Origin: Toxorhynchites rutilus septentrionalis
Lineage: Eukaryota > Arthropoda > Insecta > Diptera > Culicidae
Reading direction: 5' to 3'
Length of the DNA: 64,000 nucleotides
Assembly (NCBI RefSeq): GCF_029784135.1
Contig: NC_073745.1
Span: 308,092,834-308,156,833 of the forward strand
The stretch's first letter is position 1. Each line of letters opens with the position of its first letter. Shown here piece by piece: positions 1 through 10,806 of this stretch. The notes beneath the pieces were generated by a model that was given only the letters and a program-made list of their open reading frames with translations, did no database searches and was not told where the DNA came from. The position numbers and the translations under genes are program-made.

Positions 1-765
1 AATTAATTAATCAGCAGTAGCAGCGTGAACTTTCCAGACAACTCAAAAGAAGCGTATTACAAAAACTACCAGACATCAATAAAGAACAACATCATTGCAA
101 GAAATATATCTCCAGAGATACGGCCCGTACACTCATGGAAGAATTTGTTGTTCGTTTCAATTTTCAGAAGATCTTGAGAGTTCTCGAAAAAAAAACCAAA
201 AAGTTTTGTCAACGAGAGCAAAAGCTAAATTCAACCCGCACTTAAGTCGTGATTTTGAATGCTACAAAAATCCAACATTCTTTGCGTTATTGGGTGTTTT
301 TATCCTGACGGATTTAATGGCCCTCTATTACCTATTGGAATAAATTGATGGATCCGGATTCAAGTTCATGTGCGTTACCTTCAGAATATACATTTCAGGA
401 AAGAGGTTCAGTGATATGAAAAAATATGGATGTTTGACCGAGCAGCACTCTCAGGCAGTTCAGTCTTTTTATTGATGAATACTGAGTACTCAGGGCGGGC
501 GTGAAGTTAAAAAAACTATTAGCTTGAATGTTTTACTTTGAAAAATACTTAACGTGTCCAAGTGGACATTATCGAAACCCTCTCCCCCCTCACCGTGGAC
601 AAGCGTGGACATTTTCGTAAACCTACAACCCCCCCCCCCCTAAAGTTGTCCACGTGGTATGTGGACAGCCCCTTCTTGTATTTAAATTATTTTGCACTGT
701 TATTCTGGTTGCTTCTTTTGGTCTGTACCAATTGAGCTCAAATTGAATCAATCAAAACGTTGAAT
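1..765. other. Non-coding stretch, no supported gene
   Basis: There is a C homopolymer near 632-642 and several recurrences of a short TGGACA word at 545-665. An 82-codon frame at 95-343 has no recognisable domain and no codon pattern that sets it apart from chance. I see nothing else that can be supported here. Confidence 0.5.
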
Positions 766-779
766 ATAGTGCGTTTGGA

Positions 780-925
780 CAACGCTTGACATTTAACAAT
801 CATTCAATTGTTTATCTCGAGAAAACTAAAATGTTATTCATAGATGCGTAAGAGTATTTCCTCTCAATTGAAGCATCTATTTGCGATCTATTAAGCAATG
901 GTCGAGTTATAAGCTAGGTAGTGCG
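780..925 (+). repeat. Dispersed module, copy 1 (shared with 22.6 kb and 33.6 kb)
   Basis: The segment around CAATTGTTTATCTCGAGAAAA, followed by a TAGATGCGTA-like word and a TTTCCTcTCAATTG-like word and ending in a TCGAGTTATAAG-like word, recurs as a diverged copy at about 33540-33690 and reverse-complemented at about 22565-22700. In those two places it lies just inside the terminal motif of a GACGTAG-ended element. Here no such terminus is visible, so this is probably an end-less relic. Confidence 0.5.
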
Positions 926-1325
926 GACTGAATCAAAACGGCTGTCAAAACAGATCAAATTGAAATGTCAAAAAAATCCAACGATCAGGAGTGTTATTTT
1001 TCTTATGATAATCAACACTATAAAAAGGTATTGTTATCAAAGGCAAAATAATTAAACTTATAAAATGAACGAACTACATTTTTCCGTCACTTTTTTAATT
1101 GACCATTTCATCTCTGAATGAGCATCTCATATTGCAAGGTATCAGAACCTGACAGAATATCAACAATCTACGAATAACGCTTAGTTCACTCCAATATTTC
1201 AGTGTGGGAGCAAAATTCGACATTGACGAATTTCGATACGTACATACATAGCAATAGTGGAATGTTTTTTTTTCTAACGTCGGTGAAAACAGCTTTGCTA
1301 GTGAAGCTGACCGAATGGAATCCGC
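926..1325. other. Non-coding stretch
   Basis: AT-rich sequence without a supported gene or repeat boundary. It precedes the stop codon of the minus-strand THAP gene. A short plus-strand frame at 1202-1423 overlaps the THAP exon antisense and is not supported. Confidence 0.4.
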
Positions 1326-1719
1326 TTAATTATGATCCGCTAGTCCTGGTGATGAATATAACGGTAAAGCAATCTGCGCTTCGTGTTGATGGACGTAATC
1401 TTCTGAGTCAACTACCGGCTTAATTGTGGAGAAGGCGTTACGGATTCTTACGAGGATTCTTTTCCGGTTGAAATGTAACGATGTATTTGTATCAAAATAA
1501 TCCTGAAAATGTGTATGAAAGGTTTGCTATACTTTTGGTTTTCAATAATTGAAACATCATACTTACTTCACAGATACGGGAACCCTTATTTGGAACTAGT
1601 TTGTCGTCTCCGCAAAAATCGACCCAGCGCGTCTGTAAATACGTTTCCGAGGGTATACGATAAAAACTAACGAGAACATTTTCACTCGTATTCGGGCAGC
1701 CTTCCACTGAGCAAGGCAT
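1326..1719 (-). CDS. Small two-exon THAP-domain protein (gene or fresh relic)
   Basis: Predicted DNA-binding protein with an N-terminal C2CH THAP zinc finger. Exon 1 runs 1719 to 1567 (51 codons) and begins MPCSVEGCPN, giving ligands C3 and C8. The conserved W is at 32 and the third ligand C50 lies in SRICE. A strong GTAAGT donor follows at 1566. The intron is 64 bp and ends in a TTTTCAG acceptor at 1503, a typical dipteran intron. Exon 2 (1502 to 1326) continues in frame with DYFD, then NRKR and RNAFSTI, and stops at TAA after 58 codons, giving about 109 residues. The THAP family usually has C-x2-H at this point and an AVPTI-like motif at the end. Here the fourth ligand reads Tyr (codon TAT) instead of His, and the proline of the AVPTI-like motif is Ser. 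The reading frame and splice sites look intact, but the lost ligand suggests decay or a degenerate transposase-derived gene. Further 3' exons cannot be excluded. Confidence 0.55.
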
Positions 1720-2028
1720 TTTCAATGTCAACTTTCCCTGATATAATATTTCTCCGAACGAAATAAAAACAAACGAGTCACGTAAATGTTTACTCCTGCG
1801 ATTTGAAAACATTCTATAAAAAGTGGAACGAAGAGTTGCCAGATGATTTTTATAAAAGGTCGGTAAAAAATATGTGAAAGTCTGTTAAACATGTGGAAAT
1901 ATCTGTAAAAGTGTGCGGATCTGTAGAAATGTATTTTAACGTTAATTTCCACAGATTCATTAATACTTTATACATCGGAATACACGTACGATTGTCTTTT
2001 GTATATTATTATATATTTTGTATATATG
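1720..2028. other. Upstream region of the THAP gene
   Basis: AT-rich, with short words such as TCTGTAAAAGTGTG and ATCTGTAGAAATG. Similar TCTGTAAAT words recur near 4535-4575. No promoter element can be named with confidence. Confidence 0.35.
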
Positions 2029-2829
2029 CAGCCATTCCATGCCAAACCGATAAAGTGGCCCTCAGATTTCGATGAAAAGCGGTGGATTTGTTCTTCATCG
2101 CAAAACATTAGGTATTTTTTTATTTTTTCGTTGGGTTGACCGTTTCCATTTAAGGGTGGTCCGAAATATCACTTTTTCCCAAAATTGACCATTTCAAAAA
2201 TTCATAACTTTAGAACTACTGAATCGATTTAGATTATCGACATATTCATTTGAAGCCAATGAGCTAGCTTTTTATTGAAAAATATTGAGCTTGCAAAAAA
2301 AATTTAATTCCATTTTTGTAATTATCGATTGTAGTTGTTTTTTTTATTGTTTTCATGGGCGCTATATTTATCATATTTTTCTTGAAAGCTGAGGATGTTT
2401 TACTTTTTACATTTCTCGATTTCAGAGATGCTTTTTTTTTGTTTTTGAGATATGATTTTCCAAAGTTAACCGGTGATCGACCATTTCTTGTGCTCCCTTG
2501 GCCGAGTGGTTAGCGTCATAACTAACATGCCGGGTGTTCGGGTTCGATTCCCGTTCTGGTCGGGGGAATTTTTCGTCAAAGAAATTTCCTCCGACTTGCA
2601 CTGTGATCACGCGTATTCTAGAGCTTGCCACTCAAAATGCATTCAAGGCGTGTTATTTGGCATAGAAATCTCAACTAAGTACTAATAAAAATGACGCAAG
2701 TAATACTACGTTGAGACGGCGAAGTTCCTCTAGGAACGTTAGTGCCATTGAAGAAGAAGAAGAACCGGTGATCCGGAAAATTATTTTGCCCATTGAGAAC
2801 TACTATATCGGTTTCACATGGAATGGCTG
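2029..2829. repeat. Foldback repeat, copy 1, carrying a nested SINE
   Basis: The left end CAGCCATTCCATGCC (2029) is matched in inverted form by the right end near 2805-2829, with CATGGAATGGCTG at the border. The interior has the family hallmark lines: AAAGTGGCCCTCAGATTT, AGGGTGGTCCGAAA, CATAACTTTAGAACTACTGA and TTATCGACATATTCA. The SINE at 2479-2762 interrupts the copy. The same family occurs at 3334-4031, 17061-18223 and 22314-22478. No protein is encoded, so it depends on a transposase elsewhere or is dead. Confidence 0.75.
2479..2762 (+). mobile_element. tRNA-derived SINE (Feilai-like)
   Basis: RNA polymerase III internal promoter boxes are visible: an A box TGGCCGAGTGG at 2499-2509 and a B box GGTTCGATTCC at 2541-2551. 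A tRNA-unrelated body follows, ending in GAAGAAGAAGAAG. An 11-bp target duplication AACCGGTGATC flanks it at 2468-2478 and 2763-2773, so the limits are well defined. A tRNA head, an unrelated body and a triplet-repeat tail match the published description of the Aedes Feilai family, recalled rather than searched. The insertion sits in a foldback repeat and is younger than it. Confidence 0.85.
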
Positions 2830-3333
2830 TATATAAGTTAAATTCTGAATTATGACAAACTTTATTGTGATCGAATCTTTCCTTAAATACCTATCCACTA
2901 TCTATGAAAGCAAACCTTGTTGATGTCTTCTCATTCTGCGCTGATAAAATGTTGACACTGCGATTTCTCGGTGCAATATTAGTAAACATTGGTTGAGTTG
3001 ATCGTTGCATTGGTTCTTATGATGCTAGATGATGATTCGCTGTTATCCTCTCGCTACGATGATGAATAAACGTTGGCTAAATATCGGACTAGATAAAGAT
3101 TCCATTCGGATGGTTTGTAAACACCATATAATGCTGGATGGCGATGATTCGTAAGTATTCCTCGGTGCGTTTGTTGAATGATGCAAATGTTGATGTTTGG
3201 AAATATGAACGGTTGATCAGCGTTTTCGGAAATTCGTTGATACGAAGTTTTATTTATGTTTTCAGGATCGGGAAAGTGAATGTGGTCGATGAGTCATCCT
3301 TCGGGAAAGGGGATGGTGATAACTTATATATTA
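2830..3333. other. Non-coding stretch
   Basis: No supported gene. Several GATGATTCG-like words occur at 3028-3150. A 69-codon frame at 3138-3347 runs into the next repeat and has no domain. Confidence 0.4.
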
Positions 3334-4031
3334 CCAGATTTTCGTGAAAAGTGGTAGATTTGTTCTTTATCGCAAAATATTTGACCCGTGTTTTTCCATT
3401 TTTTCATTAGGGTGCTAATTTTTACTCTAGGGTGGTCCGAAAAATTCATTTTTTCGCTTTTTTTTCCAAAAATAACTTTTTTCGAAAATTCATAACTTTC
3501 GAACTGCAGGACCGATTTGGATGATCGACATATCAAAGTAAATAAAACTAGATGGTATTTTTTAGAAAAATATTACACTTGCAAAAAAAATGGATTTTGT
3601 TTTTGTAATTATTGATTGTATTTGATTTTTGATGTTTTCATGGCTTTAGACTAGAGGGCGCTTTATTTTTTAAATATTTTTTCTTGAATGCTCTCACATA
3701 ACATAACCAAAAATCAGAAATGTGATTTTTGTCATTTTTGAGTTATGATTTTCAAACTGAACCGATGGTACGAAAAATCATTTTTTGCCTTTTCGTAATA
3801 CATTACGTAAAAAAAAAGTCAGCTTTCAAGACAAAAATATGAAAAAATATAGAGCCCTATGGAAAACTAACACAATCAATAATTACTAAAACAAAAATCC
3901 AAATTTTTCGCAGATGCATATATTTTTTCAAAGAAGATTAGATCATTAGCTTCAATTTGATACGTCGATTATCTAAATCGGTTCAGTTGTTCAAAAGTTA
4001 TGATTTTTTCAATAAAAATTGATTTTTTTTT
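3334..4031. repeat. Foldback repeat, copy 2
   Basis: Begins inside the family consensus (CCAGATTTTCGTGAAAAGTG) and lacks the outermost CAGCCATTCC end. The 3' half is the inverse of the 5' half: ATCTAAATCGGTTCAG at 3970-3985 is the complement of the family line CCGATTTGGATGATCG near 3511. About 700 bp survive. It could fold into a long imperfect hairpin. Confidence 0.65.
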
Positions 4032-5200
4032 AGCATTAAATTACGAAATAATTTATAGAAATTGTATAGAAAATGAATGCAATTTTTCATTCGTCGTGAA
4101 GAATCATATCGTCTCTTTCGTCTGCAATGACAGGGCAAAAGTACTTATGAAATCATAAAACGTTGACATGTACAAGATATCGTTACAAAACAAAACACCA
4201 ACAGTATGCAAAAGATACTAAAGTACTGTCATCGGCCACTAAGCAATACTATGCTCAGACATCACTGCGGTGCGACCTATTTTGCGCACGCAACCACTGT
4301 GGTGACACCGGTAGTTAGGTGGTTACGCCGGGCGGCAAAGTGTTAATGAATCACTCAAAAAATTGGTCTAACGTAATGTGTATTATTATAAACTAAATAT
4401 AAAAACTTTTTATGTATTAAAACTATGGAAAAATGTCATACGGTGAGTCAAATATTATTGATGTGATGAATGCCGCATTGAATGTAAATTACTGTATATC
4501 CAAAAAGTCTTCAACAAAAATAAAAAGTATTTTACAGATATGTCTGTAAATTTAGAAACATATCTGTAAATCTGGCATCTCAGGTGGTCTGAGAATTTAT
4601 TGCAAGAACCCGCTTGAAAAAATGCATGAATTTGCTAGAAAATGGAGTGGATTGAGTCCGCACCACTTAGGTTATAAGCATTCGAAATCTTTCATTTTCT
4701 TCTACATGTTCAGTGTTTAGATTTTCTTTTTACATCCCATATAGTCCGAGAGGACTTAGTCCAAATTGAAAAAAAAATAAATAAATAAAGTAAATAAATA
4801 GACCGGGAGCTTCCATTCTTTGTACTGTATACCCTGAATGCGTAGTTTTTCCCCAATGTGAGTCCGAAACAGTGGCTGCATCACTATGAAGTGAATTATG
4901 TTCAAATCATGTTATTGAGCAAAAGTTGAAAGTGCCAACTCGATTAATTTCACGCACACGCGTCTCGTAAATATCAAAAACGCGGTGTTCCGATGGAACC
5001 GCAGCCGTTCGAACGCTTGCGAATCGCAGCGGAAAGATAAAGTAAACAAGACAAATGGTTATTTGAATGGTGGAAAAATAGAAAATGAGTGGATAAAAAA
5101 ACCCCGATCATTATCTTACTTCAGCGATATTTTTAACACTGTGTTGGCGTGTTAGCTACGCGAGTGAATTTGCGCGCGTGAGAGGGAGAGAACGCGTATA
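4032..5200. other. Non-coding stretch with one MITE end
   Basis: The words TGCCGCATTG and AATGTAAATTACTGTA at 4471-4496 match the right terminus of the CAGTAATTTACA MITE family found complete at 23661-23891. No left terminus is visible. The rest is AT-rich, becoming GC-richer after about 4920. No gene is supported. Confidence 0.4.
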
Positions 5201-5650
5201 GTGCACTGGCGTCGCTCGCTGACAGCTACTTGTTTACATTTTTCGTCCCCTGCCTGTGGGATCGATCACCGTCTTTTCCGCGTATATGATTTCAAGGCCC
5301 TTTTCGTACGCAGATGCGGCGTTACGTCAAAGTGGACCATTATCGTTCATTCTGGCCGGAGGACATTCGAGATCTGCTGTCAAAAGTTAAAAATAATCCC
5401 CTTCGATCGGGAGATTTGATGGGGTTTCTTTGTGACAGTAACCAAAAGGATATAATGATAATCGGTGCACTTTTGGCCAATGAACCACTTTTATTTCCAT
5501 CGCATCGCGCGCAATGCATAACAGTATGGTGGGTGGAAACCCCGGGTGTCTGTTTTTCGCGAACAACGAAAAAACGCGGACTCGCGTTTGCGTTATATCC
5601 ATCCGCCCGCTACTTGATCTTGTGTGTTTTTCTTGCTGCTTTTGCGTGAA
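5201..5650 (+). other. GC-richer island, possible 5' UTR or promoter-proximal DNA
   Basis: GC-rich with CG dinucleotides and apparently free of the repeats seen elsewhere in the window. Overlapping frames of 72 and 111 codons have no recognisable domain and are probably chance. The base composition and the candidate exon just downstream suggest the 5' end of a host gene, but this is inference. Confidence 0.25.
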
Positions 5651-5660
5651 CCCAGACAGA

Positions 5661-5730
5661 ATGGCGTCACCTCTTTTGCATGGCGATGGCAGGGAATTTA
5701 ATTACCGTTCGACGATGATTTACGATTTCC
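5661..5730 (+). CDS. Possible first coding exon (unrecognised protein)
   Basis: An ATG in a good context (ACAGAATGGCG) opens a 23-codon frame starting MASPLLHGDGREF and meets GTGAGAGGAG, a plausible splice donor, at 5731. I do not recognise the protein, and no partner exon can be identified in the window. It lies in the GC-richer island, which is why it is listed. It could equally be chance, since the frame stays open to about 5828 without splicing. Confidence 0.2.
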
Positions 5731-5828
5731 CGGTGAGAGGAGATGAACGAGATGGTGTTTTTAATGAAAGTGTCACAAATGATTGTGTCCGCGAAGGAAG
5801 TGAAATGCAATTTGTGCTACTGATGTGA

Positions 5829-7311
5829 TTATTTTCTGATTTTTTAGTGGAAGGATGTGCCTTAAAGCGAATATTGATACACAAAATCGATTATTGGTTC
5901 GAATAGTTTTGGGATGATCGAAATGAAAGATTTAAAACAAACCGCAAATTGTATTTGAATACAAGTGTTGTCACATTTCTGAGCGACACTGTGAAGAGAG
6001 CTAAGCTTTCGGTGGAACTCAACAAATGTTGAAGCTTTCTACGCTTCGTTATCATGCTTTTCTTTTTGTGCGGTGAGCATTTTACACATCGCGAGAATTA
6101 TTTTGGTGTTCTCTCGCAATATAAGCTCATAGTGAAACAACGTATTTTTATTGAATGTTGGAGATGAGGAATACTTGTAATAGCGTTTGAAACTAGTTTT
6201 GTGATACAAGAAAACAAGGGACGTAATTCTGATCCAAAGAAAACAATTATACATTTTTGTTTGTTTTAAACTAATTCTGAATTCATTTCTGTTCGTGTTA
6301 TATATAATTTTTGTTTGTGTTGAATTTATTTATCGAAGTTGAACGCAATCCGGAGGGAAGTGCTTCGTCTTCCGAATCTCAACCTTCAAGCAGAGGGCCA
6401 GTTTTCTCTCGAGTAAATAAATGGACTTTTTTGACGTAGGACTATGTGTTTGATTTCTATATAGGCGGGTCGCTCTACGAAAAATGTTACGAAAATTTTA
6501 AGGATTTCAAATGCATATCAAGCAAAATCTTCATTGCGATATTCATTCTGTCAAACACTTGACAAAAAGAATAGAGGTACAGAGTGCGAACTTGAACTTT
6601 TTATGTCATTTTTGAAGAACTGTAACTTCATATTACTTTGCAATATTACACGAATACAGTTTATTTGGGTGTAGATGTACTGGACAAAAATATCGGGAAG
6701 AGATAAAAATCGATTTTTTTTCCGCTTTTTGAAGAATAACACAATTTTCTGCTAACCAACTCAATAGCAAATCCAATTAACTTCGTAGGACATCTTCCAT
6801 TTGATTGCTCGAACGTTCCTGTAGCACCTTTCCGTACAAAGATATTTCCGTTCTAATGAAAAATCACCCCTTCGTCTTTGATCATGAATAATTCAATAAA
6901 CCGGAAGGTAGTTTTGAAAACCCTAAAAAAAATTGTGCAAAGCAAATTCGTTTCTTTGACGAAAAAAATAAATTAAAAAAAGGGACGAGAACAGGTTTTC
7001 TCTAGTATTTTAGGAAATCCTCTGTAATTTTGCAAATATTACAGTAAACTCTAATATTAGCAGATGAATTTTTAGCCTAGTGTATCCCTTAAACTCCTGT
7101 GAACGTTTCATATTGATGCGTTCAGCCGTTTTTAGCAGATCGATTAAAGTTTAGATTCTTTGCATGAGTACCAACTTAAAAAAAAAGTTATATATTAGAG
7201 TAGATAGAGATTTGATAGAATGTATATGTTTCTTCTTCATTTGACGCTAAACGTCATTAATACGTTAGTGTTTTTCTGAAAAAAAATACGTCTAATAAGC
7301 GTGCAGCGTCT
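5829..7311. other. Non-coding stretch with one GACGTAG motif
   Basis: AT-rich. TTTTTTGACGTAGGACTA near 6428-6445 matches the terminal motif of the cargo-bearing elements at 22.5, 32.9 and 43.9 kb, but no opposite end is visible. Just before it, 6340-6420 contains a Ser-rich open frame (SASSSESQPSSRG) of unknown origin. No gene is supported. Confidence 0.35.
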
Positions 7312-7497
7312 TAAAAATGTCGATTTTTTTCCAAACAAAGAGCATTTGTGGCATTCGCTACTTGTTTTTTATTTGAAGAAGAAAACGGTCGAAGTTAATC
7401 GTTTGCTTGTGGAACTATATGATGAACATGCTCCAGCAGTGAACACACGTGAGAGATGGTTTCGGAAATTCCAAAGTTTCTTTCGACTTTTATCGGT
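7312..7497 (+). pseudogene. Mariner transposase, N-terminal part (relic)
   Basis: The translation shows FFPNKEHLWHSLL, then VEVNRLLVELYDEHAP and RERWFRKFQS, the helix-turn-helix region of mariner transposases, which bind their terminal inverted repeats. About 60 residues survive before the frame is cut by the repeat at 7498. The catalytic middle resumes at 8159 and the C-terminus at 9136, so one mariner has been split by two later insertions. It cannot be active. Confidence 0.75.
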
Positions 7498-8158
7498 GAC
7501 TAGCTGATCCGGCAAACTTCGTCCCGCCCAAAATTTGTTTTTTTGTTATCAATACCTCCAAACATTCCCGTTTTCTTACTAAGCGAAAGTTCATCAGTCC
7601 AATCGCAGAACTGTCCATTAATTGGTCTTCTTATCGACCCCGTTGAATTTACCTTTTACTATAATATTCCTAGTACTTCTACCAAAATTCATCATTATAA
7701 TATCAGATTATTTTAAGACACAATACTCGTTCAAGATTTTTCAACCACTTGCAAATAACATGTTTCTCCGTTACATGGAATAAATGTTTGAATGCATTTT
7801 CTTGATTAGTTCTCGAGTTATGCAGAAATTTGTCTTTCATTTGTATGGCAGCTCCCCCTTAGAGAGAGAGGTGGAGTGTCTAACCACCGTGAAAACATTT
7901 ATTGCGCCCTAAAACCTTCATATACCTAATTTGGTTTCGTTTGCTTGATTAATTCTCGAGTAATGCAGAAACTTGTGTTTCATTTGTATGGCAGCTCCCC
8001 CTTAGAGAGGGGAGAGGGGTCTGAAACTATAATGAAAACCTTCCCCGGCCCCAGAAACCCCTATATACAAATATTCATGTCGATCGGTTGAGTAGTTTTC
8101 GAGTCCATAAGAATCAGACAGACAGACAGACAGAAATCCATTTCTATATAAACAGATA
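7498..8158 (+). repeat. AGCTGAtCCGGC repeat, copy 1
   Basis: Begins ACTAGCTGATCCGGCAAACT and ends with a (CAGA)n stretch, then AAATCCATTTCTATATAAAC. A longer copy lies at 50525-52074 and part of an inverted copy at 43590-43921. It contains internal subrepeats (a cATTTGTATGGCAGCtCCCCC line followed by AGAGAG) of about 120 bp. It is non-coding, and I cannot assign it to a named class. It is inserted in the mariner relic. Confidence 0.7.
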
Positions 8159-8385
8159 GACGATGGTCTCTGTGTAGTAGGACCAGGAGGGTACTGTACC
8201 ATGAGCTACTTAAACCGGCTGAAACGGTGAATACTGATCGCTACCGGCATCGAATGATAAATTTAAACTTTGCATTGATGGAAAAAAAAAACCGGAATGG
8301 ATCCGAAGACACGATAAATTGATGTTACAGCAAAACAACGCACAGACCCAAACCGCTAAACAGGTATGAGCAAAATCGCATCGAA
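8159..8385 (+). pseudogene. Mariner transposase, catalytic middle (relic)
   Basis: Reads ELLKPAETVNTDRYRH, MINLNFALMEKKPEWIRR and HDKLMLQQNNAQTQTAK in one frame. This corresponds to the segment of mariner leading to the second catalytic Asp (family HDNARPHTA). Here that motif reads QNNAQTQTA, so the catalytic Asp is lost. It joins the N-terminal piece at 7312-7497 and the C-terminal piece at 9136-9450. Confidence 0.75.
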
Positions 8386-9135
8386 ATTTGTTCAACAGCA
8401 CTCATTCACAAATAAAACTCACTCTCCTATTCTCCGTTTATGCATTACTTTATTTGAGACAGAAAACATTTCCCTATCATCTTCGCAAAGTTCATCCTCG
8501 ATTTGAACGGAAAAATACTGTCTCGATTCCGCTCATCTATTCTCAGAGAATTTTGCATTCTCTCTTTTGCCTCTCGAAATGACGTTAGATGGTGAGAGAA
8601 TCAAATTGTGTCTCTGTAAAATCATTCGTTTTTCACTCAAATAACAATCATTAAAGCCTCGATCGCGGCAGCAAAACATAGGTAGATAGTTAAAATCGAG
8701 TTGTTTCCTGTGCATAATGCAACGACGTTTTTTTGTTTCTAGTATGAAACGATCTAAGCCAACGCAAAAGACCATATTAACGCATGTTATTGGTGAGCGG
8801 GAAGATAGATTCATGTGCATTGCCGATAACAAATTGAATGCTGACGAGGAAGAGAATAGAAGGGAAAATAAAATCATACATACACGCAGATTGAGTCTAT
8901 TTTGACTCATTCGTTATTTTGTTTCGTGCGATCCTCTCATAGGAGTATTCATGCATCGAATGTTGTTTTCCACTCTTTGTTTTGTTATGTTCATTCTCAG
9001 TCCCGAATGAAAATGATCGAAGAGTGAAAAATGATTCATCGTGCCATCTCACGATTGTTGCTGCAATCTCTTCGCCATGATTATTCTAAGCAGATACAAG
9101 AGTGATTTATAATTAGGTGTGGAGTAATGAACGAA
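8386..9135. other. Unclassified insertion inside the mariner relic
   Basis: About 750 bp separate two contiguous parts of the mariner transposase, so most of this is presumably a later insertion. AT-rich, with CATTCTC/GAGAATG words on both sides (8500-8650 and 8980-9060) that may be decayed inverted arms. The overlapping frames at 8533-8910 (minus) and 8717-8905 (plus) have no recognisable domain. Confidence 0.4.
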
Positions 9136-9450
9136 TGAACTTTTCCATACTTGCCGCTAAAGTCGTTTAGGACGCAATAAAACCCCTCAACTGGGAAACG
9201 TTATCGCATCCACCGTTTTCTCCAGAACTGGCCCCGTCAGATTATCACCATTTTGCTTCGATGGGACATGCGATTGTAGCACTTTGACGAAACAATAATG
9301 TGTTGTTGGAAAGGATTCTACAATTTGCCTGAGACGAGGATTACTACGAATCGAAATATTTTGAGATTCTCTTCAAAATTATGTGTTTTCTTCCGGACAA
9401 CTGGGTTATTTCAATTTGCACTATTGGTACCTTGAAAATTTGATTACCAA
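9136..9450 (+). pseudogene. Mariner transposase, C-terminal part (relic)
   Basis: Fragments in shifting frames read LNWETLSHPPFSPELAPSDYHHF and DEDYYESKYFE, the C-terminal catalytic region of mariner with its PELAPSDYH motif. Stops and at least one frameshift are present. It completes the order N-terminus, middle, C-terminus across 7312-9450. Terminal inverted repeats were not identified. Confidence 0.75.
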
Positions 9451-10131
9451 TATCCCATATCCAAAATGTAGGGACCAAAATCCTTCAAAACGACTCGTGA
9501 TTTTGACCGCTACGGACCACTTTCACCAGGCCTCAGCTATTCGATATCAGTTGTGGACAATTTTTCAGTCCTGACCTTTACTGAATCAATTTTCTATAAA
9601 TTTTCTAAAACTTCTGCCCAATCTCGCCATTATAATATTATTCATATAATATTCATAGAATACATATTTGGTATGGAACAGCTTATTTTCATTAATAATT
9701 TTTATTTTCAAAGTGCATTTTTCCATCCGAAAATTCATTCAAACGAAGGTCGATTCCGTTATCGCAAATGTCGAATTCACAACGCTTATCACGATGTTAT
9801 TGTAGAAAATATGCGAATCCAATTTTACGAATTTTCCCATTTTCCTCCAAATTTTTCCAAAAAATTTCAATTAGCTTTGACGAAAAGCAGCGATCGCAAA
9901 GCAATTCATAACAACTGTTTTTTTTTTGTTGCAAATATTACGTCTTTCGCTATTTTTTTTCGAAAATACGTCAATAATACGTGAGATAGAGAAGTTGGTG
10001 AACCATTGACGTTGAAGGCTTTTCGGAATTAGTACCCTGAATGTGTTGTTTCTGTGCATCTTTTTGAAACTGGTCTTTAAACGGCGGCTTCGCTGCGAAG
10101 GAATATATTTATATAATATTTCCATTTTCAG
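9451..10131. other. Non-coding stretch
   Basis: AT-rich. A 143-codon plus-strand frame at 9553-9984 is Phe/Ile/Asn-rich, as expected of random AT-rich DNA, and shows no domain. The region ends in an acceptor-like TTTCCATTTTCAG at 10119-10131, the intron border of the THAP relic. Confidence 0.4.
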
Positions 10132-10806
10132 ACAACCCTATGGCTCGATGAGTGGCACCCGGCTCGAGTCCAACTCGAATTATGACAACATATCCCACAA
10201 ATTATCATTTCATCGATTCCCGATGGATATGACCATTCCGAGGAAATGGCTTCGATTCTTCGGACAGGACCTAAACAACAATACTAAAAACATGTACATT
10301 TGCTCGCTTCACTTCAGTCCAGATTGTTCCGTGCATATCGATGACTTGGAAGAACAATATCATCGAAAACTGATACCAGGTAAAAACCAGGTAAATTTAA
10401 ACAAATCCAGATTATACAATTAATACATAAAACCGTTTATTTTTAGCTGTTCATACTGTCAGAAAGACCAATGATTCTCATGCCTCGAGAAATCGAAACC
10501 GGGCGGCTCGCTGAAAGGTCTTGATTGACATAAAGCAAGAGTTGAATCCAGTAAAAAATATTCGTAATATCCGCGGAATCGGCCCAGCTTTCTAATGGGA
10601 CTAAACAAGACTATCTCGAGAGGGATGTTCCGTCAAAGAAAATCGGGAGCAGCATCATCAAAATCTCTAACAAAAAATCTAGCGATTCGGCCGGTTCTGA
10701 TGGCCTCATTCAAGCACTGCGGCAGGAGATATCGAAGAGCTACAGAGAGCTTCAGGAAGCTAAAATCCGAATTACCGAACCAGAATTTACCCTATGTTTT
10801 GATTAG
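10132..10806 (+). pseudogene. THAP-domain gene relic with coiled-coil tail
   Basis: Exon A (10132-10379) contains SFHRFPMD, RKWLRFFGQD and MYICSLHFSPDC, the second half of a THAP finger including the C-x2-H ligands. The first Cys pair should lie in an upstream exon that I could not find. A GTAAAA donor at 10380 and a TTATTTTTAG acceptor at 10446 define a 67-bp intron. Exon B begins AVHTVRKT, where the usual THAP end AVPT has Pro changed to His. An in-frame TGA follows at 10512-10514, and another frame then takes over (QDYLERDVPSKKIG, later QALRQEISKSYRELQEAK, coiled-coil-like) ending at TAG 10804-10806. THAP plus coiled coil is the layout of P-element transposase N-termini and of many host THAP proteins, so the origin is open. 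Confidence 0.6.

Noticed and set aside
2490..2565. A tRNA gene
   Set aside because: A and B boxes are present, but the acceptor stem does not close cleanly and the sequence continues into a SINE body with a GAA tail and flanking target duplication.
9553..9984. 143-codon open frame
   Set aside because: Phe/Ile/Asn/His-rich throughout with runs such as FFFF, as expected from A/T-rich non-coding DNA.
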